Shown here one piece after another: positions 1 to 8,222 of a stretch of 64,000 bases of DNA. Within the stretch, counting starts at the first letter, position 1. Each line of letters starts with the position of its first letter. The translations under genes were made by a program, and so were the position numbers. The DNA is from Deinococcus gobiensis I-0 (GTDB taxonomy: Bacteria; Deinococcota; Deinococci; Deinococcales; Deinococcaceae): assembly GCF_000252445.1 (NCBI RefSeq), contig NC_017805.1, positions 204,093 through 268,092 on the forward strand, in the 5' to 3' direction. Under the pieces are notes generated by a model, which saw only the letters and a program-made list of their open reading frames with translations, searched no databases and was not told the DNA's origin.

Positions 1-53
1 GGTGAAGCGCCCTGAAGGGAACGTTCATGAGGCGTGCAGCCTTCTCCCGGCCC

Positions 54-59
54 TACACT
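54..59 (+). promoter_or_regulatory. candidate -10 element of the first gene
   Basis: The hexamer TACACT fits the Deinococcus TANNNT -10 pattern and lies 10 nt before the ATG at 70. That predicts a transcript with only a few untranslated bases. No convincing -35 is visible in the short upstream stretch. Confidence 0.35.
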
Positions 60-69
60 GCGGGGGTCT

Positions 70-1245
70 ATGCGCGCCGTGTCTGCCGTGCTGCTCCTGC
101 TCCTTCTCGGCCCCGCCCAGGTGGGGGCGGCGGCCCAGGCCGCGCCGCGCGAACTGGCGGCCCCGGCGACCGGCGGCCCGGCCGAGCGCACCACCCTGGT
201 CCGCAGCGGCGCGGGGCTGGTCCTGGCCTGGACCGAGCGCACGCCGCAGGCCACCCAGGTCCGGGCGGCGCTGCTGGGGCGCGGCGAGGGGGCCGCCGGG
301 ACCGGGGCCACCTGGCGGGCCCTGGGCGGGGTCATCAACGGCGACGCGCGCTTCAATGCCGCGCAACTGCGCTCGCGCGAGGGGCCGGGCGGCCAGGTGT
401 GGCTGGGCTGGGCCGAGGACAGCGGCGAGGCCCACGTGGACTCCTGGCTCATGAGCGCCTGGACCGGCGCGGCCTGGAGCGACCCGGCGCGTTACGCCGT
501 ACGCCGCAACCTCAGCGACGCGGGGCGCTCGCGCGCCTTCGACGTGCTGCCCGGCAACGTGCCCACCCTGGCCTGGACCGACGTGTCCGCGCCCGGCGCG
601 GTGGGGGACGTTGTGCGGCCGCTGAGCTGGCAGGCCCAGGGCGGCCAGGACGGCACCTGGGTCGCGGGACCGGTCCTGAGCGACCCGCGCGCGGCCGCCT
701 TCGCGCCCGACCTGCGGGTCCGCGCGGGGGGCCTGCGGACCGTCACCTATCTTCAGGGCGACTTTGCCACCATGGGGGTCATGACGCAGCGCGAGACCTC
801 GCCGGGGCGCTGGACCCCCATGGGCGCAGCCGTGAACCGCGCCCCGAACACCTTCGCGGCCGACCCCCAGCTCGCGCTCGACGCCGGGGGCAATCCGGTC
901 GTCGCCTGGATCGAGGCCGATCCGCGCCCCGAAGGCGGTCCGGACCGGCTGTTCGTGAGCCGCTGGACCGGCCGGGCGTGGCAGCCCCTGGGGGGCGCGT
1001 TGCCTCCCGCTCCCCAGAGTGCCGAGGCCCCGGCGCTGGCCCTGACCCCTGGCGGCGAGGTCCGGGCCGCGTGGCTGGCCGGGGGGCAGGTGCGCGCGGC
1101 GCGCTGGACCGGCAAGGCGTGGCAGTCCTACGCCCTGCCCGACACCCGGCAGGCCACCAGCCCCAGCCTGAGCCCCGACGGCGCGTATCTGGCGGTCAGC
1201 GACGGGGGCAGGCTGCGGGTCTGGGCACTGCCGCAGGAGAGATGA
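70..1245 (+). CDS. secreted beta-propeller-like protein of unknown function
   Basis: The product is 391 residues with a clear Sec signal peptide (MRAVSAVLLLLLLGPAQVGA), so it is probably exported. The rest is built from repeated blades of about 50-60 residues with W-x-G-x-x-W and VVAW-type strands, for example around FVSRWTGRAWQPLGG. This resembles sialidase or exo-alpha-glucosidase-type propellers, but no catalytic Asp-box pattern is obvious. The start at 70 is chosen because it begins the signal peptide; an ATG at 34 would add twelve residues in front of it. The -10-like TACACT at 54-59 also favours 70. It stands alone before the DUF808 gene. No function is assigned. Confidence 0.8.
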   Translation: MRAVSAVLLLLLLGPAQVGAAAQAAPRELAAPATGGPAERTTLVRSGAGLVLAWTERTPQATQVRAALLGRGEGAAGTGATWRALGGVINGDARFNAAQLRSREGPGGQVWLGWAEDSGEAHVDSWLMSAWTGAAWSDPARYAVRRNLSDAGRSRAFDVLPGNVPTLAWTDVSAPGAVGDVVRPLSWQAQGGQDGTWVAGPVLSDPRAAAFAPDLRVRAGGLRTVTYLQGDFATMGVMTQRETSPGRWTPMGAAVNRAPNTFAADPQLALDAGGNPVVAWIEADPRPEGGPDRLFVSRWTGRAWQPLGGALPPAPQSAEAPALALTPGGEVRAAWLAGGQVRAARWTGKAWQSYALPDTRQATSPSLSPDGAYLAVSDGGRLRVWALPQER

Positions 1246-1290
1246 AGCCGCGCCGCCGGATTCCCATTTCTGCGCGCCCTGCCCGCTTGC

Positions 1291-1296
1291 TAAGGT
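1291..1296 (+). promoter_or_regulatory. candidate leaderless -10 before the leader ORF
   Basis: TAAGGT, preceded by TGC (extended -10 like), ends 6 nt before the ATG at 1303, the typical leaderless spacing. The same bases also resemble a Shine-Dalgarno (AAGGTGAG), so either role is possible. Confidence 0.35.
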
Positions 1297-1302
1297 GAGC
1301 CG

Positions 1303-1359
1303 ATGCACTTCTCTTCTCTGCCCTGCCTGCGCCCTGCCCCGCCCCAGGTGAGCCGATGA
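1303..1359 (+). CDS. possible 18-residue leader peptide upstream of the DUF808 gene
   Basis: An 18-codon ORF starts at ATG 1303 and ends with a TGA at 1357-1359 that overlaps the ATG of the next gene (ATGA at 1356-1359). Its start lies in the 13-nt sequence AGGTGAGCCGATG (1293-1305), which is repeated exactly at 1346-1358 as the start region of the DUF808 gene. The predicted peptide begins MHFSSLPC and is Pro/Cys containing with no known similarity. It could be a translational-coupling leader, or simply a duplicated and discarded start. Seen: the repeat and the stop-start overlap. Inferred: that it is translated. Confidence 0.3.
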   Translation: MHFSSLPCLRPAPPQVSR

Positions 1360-2306
1360 GCGGCGGACTGGTCGCGCTGCTCGACGACGTGGCCGCCATC
1401 GCCAAGCTCGCGGCGGCGTCGGTGGACGACATCGGGGCGGCCGCGAGCCGCGCGGGGATCAAGGCGATCGGCGTGGTCGTGGACGACACGGCGGTCACGC
1501 CGCGCTACGTCACCGGGTTCCGGCCCGAGCGCGAACTGCCGATCATCTGGCGCATCGCCAAGGGGTCGCTGCGCAACAAGATCGTGTTCATCCTGCCGGC
1601 GGCGCTGCTCCTGAGCCAGGTCCTGCCCGGGGCCATCACGCCGATCCTGATGCTCGGCGGCGCGTACCTGTGCTTCGAGGGCGCCGAGAAGGTCTACGAG
1701 GCGCTGGGCGGCGGTCACGGCCACGCCGAGGAGGCCGGCGCGGAGGTCGGCAGCGCCGCACACGAGGAACAGATGGTCGCCGGGGCCGTGCGCACCGATT
1801 TCATCCTCTCGGCCGAGATCATGGCGATCTCGCTGGGCGAGGTGGCGCAGGAGCCGCTGCTCTCGCGGGCGCTGATCCTGATCGTGGTGGCCATCGTCAT
1901 CACGCTGCTGGTGTACGGCCTCGTGGGCCTCATCGTGAAGATGGACGACATCGGGCTGCGCCTCGCCCAGAGCGGTTCGGGCGCGGCGCGGGCCGCCGGG
2001 CGCGGGCTGGTCAGGGGCATGCCCGCCGTGATGTCGGTGCTCTCGGTCGTCGGCACGGCGGCGATGCTGTGGGTGGGCGGCCACATCGTGCTGGTGGGCC
2101 TGGAAGAGTTCGGCGTGGGCGGCCCGCTGCACTTTTTCCACGGCCTCGCGGTGTCGGCCGGGCACGCCATTCCCTTCGCCGAGGCGGTCGTCGAGTGGCT
2201 GGTCGAGACCCTGGGCTCGGCCCTGGTGGGCCTGGTGCTGGGCGGGATCATCGTCGGGATCATGCACCTGCTGCCCAAGAAGGGGGGGAAGGCGGCGGCA
2301 CACTGA
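1356..2306 (+). CDS. DUF808 family (YedI-like) membrane protein
   Basis: The product is 316 residues, the usual length for DUF808. The hallmark N-terminus (SGGLVALLDDVAAIAKLAA, then SVDDIGAAASRAGIKAIGVV and VDDTAVTPRYVTG) is followed by several hydrophobic segments, including about residues 70-100, 165-195, 225-250 and 285-310. It is probably an inner-membrane protein; E. coli YedI is the relative, and no biochemical activity is established for the family. The start ATG follows AGGTGAG and overlaps the stop of a possible 18-codon leader. The family assignment is firm and the role is unknown. Confidence 0.88.
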   Translation: MSGGLVALLDDVAAIAKLAAASVDDIGAAASRAGIKAIGVVVDDTAVTPRYVTGFRPERELPIIWRIAKGSLRNKIVFILPAALLLSQVLPGAITPILMLGGAYLCFEGAEKVYEALGGGHGHAEEAGAEVGSAAHEEQMVAGAVRTDFILSAEIMAISLGEVAQEPLLSRALILIVVAIVITLLVYGLVGLIVKMDDIGLRLAQSGSGAARAAGRGLVRGMPAVMSVLSVVGTAAMLWVGGHIVLVGLEEFGVGGPLHFFHGLAVSAGHAIPFAEAVVEWLVETLGSALVGLVLGGIIVGIMHLLPKKGGKAAAH

Positions 2307-2367
2307 AGCTGCCGGGCCGGGCGGCCGCTTGTGACCTCCGTCCTTCCCGGCCCACGTCCCCATCGGC

Positions 2368-2386
2368 TACACTGCAACGTTGAATG
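2368..2386 (+). promoter_or_regulatory. rimO promoter -10 with downstream AACGTTGAATG element
   Basis: TACACT (2368-2373) fits a -10, and two bases later AACGTTGAATG begins (2376-2386). The same 11-mer follows another -10-like hexamer, at the same 2-nt distance, before the osmoprotectant operon near 28450. A weak inverted repeat GCAAC/GTTGC overlaps it. The predicted 5' UTR to the ATG at 2425 is about 45 nt. Confidence 0.4.
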
Positions 2387-2424
2387 TTGCGCCCCGCGCG
2401 TGGGTGCGCGGAGGAGCAGCACAG

Positions 2425-3918
2425 ATGACCGTACAGGAACAGCCGGTGGGCCTCGCCCCCGCCAAAAAAGTTGGATTCATCAGCCTGGGGTGCCCCAAGG
2501 CGCTGGTGGACAGTGAACGCATCTTGACGCAGCTGCGGGCCGAGGGCTACGAGGTCGCGCCGAGCTACGAGGACGCCCAGGCCGTCATCGTGAACACCTG
2601 CGGCTTCATCACCCCGGCGGTCGAGGAATCGCTCGCGGCCATCGGGGAGGCGCTCGACGCCACCGGCAAGGTCATCGTGACCGGCTGCCTAGGCGAGCGC
2701 CCCGAGAAGATCCTGGAGCGCCACCCCAAGGTCGCGGCGATCACGGGCAGCGAGGCCGTGGACGACGTGATGGGCCACGTGCGCGAGCTGCTGCCGATCG
2801 AGCAGGGGACCTTTACCGGCCTGCTGCCGGTCGCGGCCCCGGGCATGCGGGCAGGCATCGCCGTGCCCGAGCGCGAGGCGACCCGCCACGGCGACGTGTT
2901 TGCGCCCAGCGTGCGCCTCACGCCCCGGCACTACGCCTACGTCAAGATCGCGGAGGGGTGCAATCACACCTGCTCGTTCTGCATCATTCCCAAGCTGCGC
3001 GGCAAGCAGGTCAGCCGCGACGCGGGCGCGGTGCTGTACGAGGCCTTCCGGCTCGTGGCGGGCGGCACCAAGGAACTCGTCGTGATCTCGCAGGACACCT
3101 CGGCCTACGGGGTGGACGTGCGCCACCGCGACTCGGAATTCCAGGGCGAGCAGGTCCGCGCGCATCTCACCGACCTCGCGGTCAAGCTCGGCGAGATGGG
3201 CGCGTGGGTGCGGATGCACTACGTGTACCCCTACCCGCACGTCGAGAAGCTGGTGGAGCTGATGGCGGCCGGCAAGATCCTGCCCTACCTCGACGTGCCG
3301 CTGCAACACGCCTCGCCGCGCGTGCTGCGCGCCATGCGCCGCCCCGGCGCGGGCAAGCAGCTCGACACCATCCGGCGCTGGCGCGAGATCTGCCCCGAGC
3401 TGACCATCCGCTCGACCTTCATCGTGGGCTTTCCCGGCGAGACGGAAGCCGAGTTCCAGGAACTGCTGGACTTCCTGGAGGCCGCGAGGCTCGACCGCGT
3501 GGGCGCCTTCCCCTACAGCGACGTGGACGAGGCCGACGCGGGCGCGCTGGACAACCCCGTGCCCGAGGAGGTCAAGCAGGAGCGGCTGGCCCGCTTCATG
3601 GAAGTCGCGCAGCGGATCAGCGCCGAGAAGCTGGCCGAGAAGGTCGGCCGCGTCCTCGACGTGATCGTGGACGAGTTCAACGACGAGGACGACGACGCCC
3701 CCGGCACCCGCCTCATCGGCCGGACCAAGGGCGACGCCCCGGGCATCGACGGGCAGGTCTACCTGTACGCGGGCGACTTCGCCGGGCAGGTCAAGATCGG
3801 GGACATCGTGCAGGCGCGCATCGAGGAGAGCGACGAGTACGACCTCTTCGGCGAGGTCGTGGCGCGGCCCGAGTGGCGCCCCAACGTGCCGCAGCTCGGA
3901 CACTTCGGCAAGCACTGA
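2425..3918 (+). CDS. rimO: ribosomal protein S12 methylthiotransferase RimO
   Basis: This radical-SAM enzyme adds a methylthio group to a conserved Asp of ribosomal protein S12. The 497-residue product has the three domains of the family. The N-terminal UPF0004 domain has cluster cysteines C23 (in [12 protein letters not shown]), C59 (NTCGF) and C88 (TGCLGE). The radical-SAM core has CxxxCxxC at C179, C183 and C186 ([18 protein letters not shown]). A C-terminal TRAM domain follows at about 430-490. The SLGCPK, NTCGF and SFCIIP wording separates RimO from MiaB. The protein is longer than usual (about 440), partly from an acidic insertion near residue 420. The start at 2425 has a GGAGGAG site. 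It ends at a hairpin facing the convergent regulator gene. Confidence 0.95.
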   Translation: MTVQEQPVGLAPAKKVGFISLGCPKALVDSERILTQLRAEGYEVAPSYEDAQAVIVNTCGFITPAVEESLAAIGEALDATGKVIVTGCLGERPEKILERHPKVAAITGSEAVDDVMGHVRELLPIEQGTFTGLLPVAAPGMRAGIAVPEREATRHGDVFAPSVRLTPRHYAYVKIAEGCNHTCSFCIIPKLRGKQVSRDAGAVLYEAFRLVAGGTKELVVISQDTSAYGVDVRHRDSEFQGEQVRAHLTDLAVKLGEMGAWVRMHYVYPYPHVEKLVELMAAGKILPYLDVPLQHASPRVLRAMRRPGAGKQLDTIRRWREICPELTIRSTFIVGFPGETEAEFQELLDFLEAARLDRVGAFPYSDVDEADAGALDNPVPEEVKQERLARFMEVAQRISAEKLAEKVGRVLDVIVDEFNDEDDDAPGTRLIGRTKGDAPGIDGQVYLYAGDFAGQVKIGDIVQARIEESDEYDLFGEVVARPEWRPNVPQLGHFGKH

Positions 3919-3929
3919 GCCGGACAGGG

Positions 3930-3967
3930 GCGGGGGAGGAGCAGACCGGAGTCTGCCCCTCCCCCGC
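3930..3967. terminator. bidirectional hairpin between rimO and the regulator gene
   Basis: A 17-base arm (3930-3946) pairs with 3951-3967 with one mismatch around a 4-nt CGGA loop. There is no T tract. It sits between convergent genes. Confidence 0.6.
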
Positions 3968-3969
3968 GC

Positions 3970-4623
3970 CTATTCCCCCTCGGGCAGGTCGGGGGTCAGG
4001 TCCACGCGCAGCAGGTAGGGGTCCGGGCCGCCGCGCCCCTGGTAGCGCGCGACGAGGTCGTTCAGGTCGCGTTGCAGGGCCTTGGCGTCGGCCCGGGTCA
4101 GGAACAGCCGCTCCAGCCTCACCGACAGCGCGGGAGCTTCGGGGCGCTGCAACTCGGCGTAGTCGAAGTCGCCCGCGCGCGGTGTCACGTCGGCGATCAC
4201 GAGGTCGCCCTCGCGGAACAGCCGCAGACCGATCTCTCCCTCGTCGCGCACGAGCGCCATCGACGCCTGCACGAGCGCCCGGTTGATATGGTCCTGCACC
4301 TGCGCGCTGTGCAGCCCCACGAGTTCTTCCAGGCTGCCCAGCGGCGTCAGGGTATAGGGAATGAGCAGGGCGTCGGCCACCGCGCGGTAGTGCCGGATGC
4401 TGCGGCCCCGGCGCGGCTCCAGATGGTCCTCGACGACCAGCCCGGCGCGCAGCAGCCGCCTCACGCGGTGGTGCGCGGCATTCAGCGCCAGCCCCAGGTG
4501 CGCCGCGAGCGCCCCGGCGGGCCAGGGCCGCAGCATCAGCGCCGAGAGCACGCGGGTGTAGTCGGGGTCCAGACACAGCCGGGCGGCCTCGGGGCTGTCG
4601 AGGGTATGCCACGCACGCGCCAT
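3970..4623 (-). CDS. winged-helix (ArsR-like) transcriptional regulator
   Basis: The product is 217 residues. Residues about 20-75 form a winged helix of the ArsR/HTH_20 type (YTRVLSALMLRPWPAGALAA, then an HHRVRRLLRAGLV recognition helix and the RRGRSIRHYRAV wing). The rest, about 80-217, is a helical and beta region with no recognised ligand motif and no metal-binding CxC. It is probably a cytoplasmic repressor or activator. It is divergent from the P450 gene, 59 bp apart, which makes that gene a plausible target. A TANNNT hexamer (TAGGCT) ends 5 nt before the ATG, so the transcript may be leaderless. Confidence 0.75.
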   Translation of the reverse strand: MARAWHTLDSPEAARLCLDPDYTRVLSALMLRPWPAGALAAHLGLALNAAHHRVRRLLRAGLVVEDHLEPRRGRSIRHYRAVADALLIPYTLTPLGSLEELVGLHSAQVQDHINRALVQASMALVRDEGEIGLRLFREGDLVIADVTPRAGDFDYAELQRPEAPALSVRLERLFLTRADAKALQRDLNDLVARYQGRGGPDPYLLRVDLTPDLPEGE

Positions 4624-4628
4624 GCCTC

Positions 4629-4634
4629 AGCCTA
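4629..4634 (-). promoter_or_regulatory. candidate leaderless -10 of the regulator gene
   Basis: On the minus strand TAGGCT lies 5 nt before the ATG at 4623 and no Shine-Dalgarno is present. A TCGACC hexamer further upstream could be a poor -35. The element lies within the short divergent region shared with the P450 gene. Confidence 0.4.
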
Positions 4635-4682
4635 CTCGCCGCGCCGGGTTGCGGGTCGAGTAGAGGAATGCGAGCCTGAGCC

Positions 4683-5903
4683 ATGACCTTCTCTCCTCCC
4701 GGCAGCGACCCCGCCCGGTTGCGGGCCGCCGAGGCGCTGTGGAACCCGGCGCTCCTGCCCGACCCCTACCCGCACTACGAGGTGGTCCGGGGCCTGGGCG
4801 GCGGCCTGATGCCCCTGCCCGAGTGGAACGGCTGGTTCCTGACCTCGCACGCGGCCGTGAGCGCGGTGCTGCGCTCGCCGGCCGCGCGCAGCGGCGGGGG
4901 CATCGAGGCGATGCCGGGCAGCGACGGCACGCGGCTGCTCCAGGGCATGATGCTGTGGCACAACGGCCCCTCGCACGCGCGACTGCGTTCCCTGGTGTCG
5001 GCCGCCTTCACGCCGCGCGTGGTCGAGGAGCAGCGCGAACTGGTGCGCGGCCTGCTGCGCGACCTGCTCGCCTCCTGGCGGGGCCAGGACCGGGTGGACG
5101 TGGTCGCCACGCTGGCGCACCCGCTGCCTGCGCGGGTCATCATGGCGATGCTGGGCCTGAGCGGCGAAGACGAGGCCCGCTTCGTGCGCTGGTCGAACAG
5201 CGTGGCCGAGCTCATCGGCGGCGCGCAGGGATCGCCCGAACTGCTCGCACGCATCGACGCCGATGCCCGCGAGATGCGCGGTTATTTCCGCGACCTCGTG
5301 GAGGACCTGCGCGCCCGGCCCCGCCCCGGTCTGCTCTCGGCGCTGGCGGCGACTGGGGACGGCGCCGAGCGCCTGAGCGGCGACGAACTGCTCTCGAACG
5401 CCGTGCTGCTGCTCACCGCCGGGCACGAGACGACCAGCAACCTCATCCCCGGCGGTCTGCTGGAGCTCGCGCGCCAGCCGGAGGCCTGGGCCGCCCTGGT
5501 CGAGCAGCTCCGGCGGCCCGGCGTGGCCGACGAGCTGCTGCGTGTGGTGTCGCCGGTGCAGGTGGACGGGCGACAGTTGGGCGCCGACCTGACCGTGGAG
5601 GGCACGGCCCTGCGCGCCGGGCAGTTCACCCAGTTGCTACTGGCGGCGGCCAACCGCGACCCGGCCGTATTCCCCGATCCTGCCCGCCTCGACTGGGACC
5701 GGCCGAACAGCGCGCGGCACCTCGCCTTCGCGGCGGGGCCGCACTACTGTCTGGGGGCCAGCCTCGCGCGGCTAGAGATCGCGGAGGTCTTCGCGGCGCT
5801 GGCCGAGGGCTTTCCGGACCTGCGCGTGGCCGACCCACATCCCCGCTACAAGCCCAACCTGATCCTGCGCGGCCCGGCCGAACTGTGGGTACAGCCGGGC
5901 TGA
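4683..5903 (+). CDS. cytochrome P450
   Basis: This soluble bacterial P450 has 406 residues, the normal length for the class. The I-helix oxygen-activation motif is AGHETT (246-251). The K-helix ExxR is ELLR (about 284-287). The heme-binding loop is FAAGPHYCLG with axial thiolate Cys356. The N-terminus (ALLPDPYPHYEVVR) is that of CYP families that use ferredoxin partners. The substrate cannot be told. It is divergent from the winged-helix regulator and convergent, 4 bp apart, with the Rieske-FAD oxidoreductase gene. That protein could supply electrons, but this is inference only. No clear Shine-Dalgarno is visible. Confidence 0.92.
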   Translation: MTFSPPGSDPARLRAAEALWNPALLPDPYPHYEVVRGLGGGLMPLPEWNGWFLTSHAAVSAVLRSPAARSGGGIEAMPGSDGTRLLQGMMLWHNGPSHARLRSLVSAAFTPRVVEEQRELVRGLLRDLLASWRGQDRVDVVATLAHPLPARVIMAMLGLSGEDEARFVRWSNSVAELIGGAQGSPELLARIDADAREMRGYFRDLVEDLRARPRPGLLSALAATGDGAERLSGDELLSNAVLLLTAGHETTSNLIPGGLLELARQPEAWAALVEQLRRPGVADELLRVVSPVQVDGRQLGADLTVEGTALRAGQFTQLLLAAANRDPAVFPDPARLDWDRPNSARHLAFAAGPHYCLGASLARLEIAEVFAALAEGFPDLRVADPHPRYKPNLILRGPAELWVQPG

Positions 5904-5907
5904 AGGA

Positions 5908-7494
5908 TCAGGAAAGTCGGCCGGAGGGGGCCGCGTCCCGCAACCGCTCCGGCAGGCTGAATTCTCCGGCGCGGACCTCGGCGGCCACTGGTGCGCGGCC
6001 CAGGCGCAGCAACTCCTCGAAGGCGACGAGGTCGGCGTCGCGGCCCATGCCGCTCGCGGCCACCGTATGCTCGCCGTCGAAGGTGAACTCGATGAAGTTC
6101 AGGGTGTCGGGGTCGCCCCACAGGTGGGTTTCGTCCAGCGAATCGGCGTGGCCCACGTAGCGCAGGCTCTTGCCGTACTGCTGGGTCCAGAAGAAGGGCA
6201 CGCGGGCATCCATCGGCGCCGCGCCGGGAACGTCCAGAATCGCCTGCGCCGCCGCCAGACCGTGTTGCAGGGCCACGCGCCAGTGCTCGACACGCATCTC
6301 GCCCAGCACGGTCGGCGCCGCCGCGATGTCGCCCAGGGCGTAGAGGTCGGGGGCGAGTTGCAGCGCCGCGTCCACGTGGACCGCGCCCTTCTCGTCACGC
6401 CACTCGGCCAGCAGGTCCGTGTTGGGCGACACGCCGATACCCAGCAGCACGAGGTCGGCGTCCAGGCGCTCGCCGCCCTTGAGGGTCACGGCTTCGACCT
6501 TCTCGCCGCCGTCCAGGCGCTCGACCTCGGCCTCCAGCACGAAGCGCACGCCCTTGTCCTCGTGCAGCCTGCGGATGGCCCGGCCCACGCGGGGGGTCAG
6601 GGCGCGGCCCAGCACCTCGGCGTCCTGGCCGACGACCGTGACCGACTGCGCGCCGCCCTCGCCCACCAGGCTCGACGCCGCCTCCAGCCCGATGAAGCTG
6701 CTTCCCACCACAACCACCCGCGCGCCCTGGGCCGCCGCGCGCAGGGCCTCGGCATCGGCGAGCGAGCGCAGCGGGTACACGCCGTCCAGATCAGCGCCGG
6801 GCACCTTGAGGGGCTTGGGGCTGGCTCCGGTCGCCACGACCACCCGGTCGTAGGGCAGGACTTCGCCGCCCGCGAGATGCAGCCTTTTGGCCGCGTGGTC
6901 GAGCTTCTCGGCGCGCACGCCGCTGCGCAGGGTCACCCGCTGCTTCTGCGCCCAGTCGCCGCCACCCAGGGGCAGGGTCTCGGGCTTCTTCTTGCCGGTC
7001 AGGTAGGCCTTGCTCAGGGCGGTGCGGTCGTAGGGGGCCCGCTCTTCCTGTGTGACCATCGTCAGGTCGCCCGTATACCCGGCTGCCCGCAGGCTCTGCG
7101 CCACCATGAAGCCGGCCGCGCCGCCCCCGACGACGAGCGTGTGGCCGTCGGCCGCGCCCTGGGGGGGCTTCGCGGGGGCCTGCGCCTCCTCGGCCACCTC
7201 CCAGGCGTCGCCGTCGCGGGTCAGGGTGTAGCGTTTCAGGCCGTCCAGGGCGGGCGGCTCCAGCAGGTGGCCGTCGTCCGCGCTGAAGGTCGCGTGGTGC
7301 CAGGGGCACACCACCCGCGCGCCGCAGCGCAGGCCCTTGCCCAGGTCGGCGCCCGCGTGGGGGCACTTGGCGTCGAAGGCCCGCAGCTCGTCGCCGTCGC
7401 GCACGACCAGCACCTTGCGGTCGCCGTGCGGAAAGGACGCCATGCCGCCGTCGGGCACGTCGGCGGTGCGGACACGGAGGGGCGCGTGGGTCAT
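5908..7494 (-). CDS. Rieske [2Fe-2S] plus FAD/NAD(P) oxidoreductase (AIFM3-like fusion)
   Basis: The product has 528 residues. A Rieske domain (about 5-105) carries C44/H46 and C63/H66 (CPH, then CPWH after 16 residues). It is joined to a pyridine-nucleotide disulfide-oxidoreductase fold with two dinucleotide sites (VVGGGAAGF near 115 and VVVVGSSFIGLEAAS near 265), the ATGASP motif, and the YALGDIA FAD motif near 415. A C-terminal reductase domain (FFWTQQYGKSLRYVG) is typical of ferredoxin-reductase-like proteins such as AIFM3. It probably moves electrons between NAD(P)H and an electron carrier. It is the last gene of the six-gene minus-strand cassette. Its ATG overlaps the hydrolase stop (ATGA) and follows AGGAGGT. 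Confidence 0.9.
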   Translation of the reverse strand: MTHAPLRVRTADVPDGGMASFPHGDRKVLVVRDGDELRAFDAKCPHAGADLGKGLRCGARVVCPWHHATFSADDGHLLEPPALDGLKRYTLTRDGDAWEVAEEAQAPAKPPQGAADGHTLVVGGGAAGFMVAQSLRAAGYTGDLTMVTQEERAPYDRTALSKAYLTGKKKPETLPLGGGDWAQKQRVTLRSGVRAEKLDHAAKRLHLAGGEVLPYDRVVVATGASPKPLKVPGADLDGVYPLRSLADAEALRAAAQGARVVVVGSSFIGLEAASSLVGEGGAQSVTVVGQDAEVLGRALTPRVGRAIRRLHEDKGVRFVLEAEVERLDGGEKVEAVTLKGGERLDADLVLLGIGVSPNTDLLAEWRDEKGAVHVDAALQLAPDLYALGDIAAAPTVLGEMRVEHWRVALQHGLAAAQAILDVPGAAPMDARVPFFWTQQYGKSLRYVGHADSLDETHLWGDPDTLNFIEFTFDGEHTVAASGMGRDADLVAFEELLRLGRAPVAAEVRAGEFSLPERLRDAAPSGRLS

Positions 7495-8222
7495 GACTGG
7501 ACCTCCTGGGGAGCGAGCAGCGCCAGGACGTCCTGCGGACGCTCCAGCGGAATGAAGTGGCCGCTGCCGCGCGTGGCGACCGCGCGGGCCTGCGGCAGCG
7601 CGCCGAGTACCTGCCCCCGGATGGTGTCCGGGGTGATCGAGGTGTCGTCCTCGGAGTACAGCACCGTCACGGGCGCGCGCAGGCCGCCGAGGTCGCCGCG
7701 CACGTCCTCCAGGCTGCCCACGTCGGTCCAGGCGGCCCAGGCTCCGGCGTCGGCGCGCAGGCCGTCCCGCACGAGCGCCTCGAAATCTTCCGGCAGCAGG
7801 GGCGAGTAGGCGATGGTTCGGTACTGCTCTTCCAGCGCCGCGCGGTCGCCGTGCGCGGCGCGCAGCCCGGCGCGGTCCTCGTCCGACATCGGCTCGGGGC
7901 TGGGGGGCGAGGGCGCGACCAGCAGCAACTCGGCCACGAGGTCGGGATGCCGGGCGGCGAGCAACAGAACGACCTTGCCGCCCATCGAGTGCCCGGCAAG
8001 GCGGTAAGGCCCCTCGCCCGCCGCGCGCAGCGTCCGGGCCAGCGACTCGGCCATGTCGGCGGTCGTCTGGCCGGGGCGACCCGCCGCAGCGTTGTCGCCG
8101 AAGCCGGGCAGCTCGGGGGTCAGCGCGCCGGCAGGCAGGCCTTCGAGCACCCGCCGCCACACCCCTCGCGAGGTGCCGAACCCGTGGACCAGCGCCCAGC
8201 GGGGCTGCGCAGGCCCGGTCAT
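7491..8222 (-). CDS. alpha/beta-hydrolase fold protein
   Basis: The 243-residue protein has a full catalytic set: nucleophile Ser79 in GHSMGG, an acid in the YSEDDTSI turn (near 196), and His222 in GSGHFIPLERP. The oxyanion loop is HGFGTSRG. It is probably an esterase, lactonase-like or C-C hydrolase; the substrate is not visible. Its start overlaps the glycosidase stop (ATGA) and its own stop overlaps the next start, so it is translated with the cassette. A role in opening a lactone made by the sugar oxidoreductases would fit the context, but this is inference. Confidence 0.85.
   Translation of the reverse strand: MTGPAQPRWALVHGFGTSRGVWRRVLEGLPAGALTPELPGFGDNAAAGRPGQTTADMAESLARTLRAAGEGPYRLAGHSMGGKVVLLLAARHPDLVAELLLVAPSPPSPEPMSDEDRAGLRAAHGDRAALEEQYRTIAYSPLLPEDFEALVRDGLRADAGAWAAWTDVGSLEDVRGDLGGLRAPVTVLYSEDDTSITPDTIRGQVLGALPQARAVATRGSGHFIPLERPQDVLALLAPQEVQS

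Noticed and set aside
25..1308. Long antisense frame of 427 codons opposite the first gene
   Set aside because: It has an Arg/Gly/Pro/Ala-rich shadow composition, no family match and no start signal. Such frames are common in DNA this GC-rich; the same applies to the antisense frames opposite rimO, cydC, nrdE and others.
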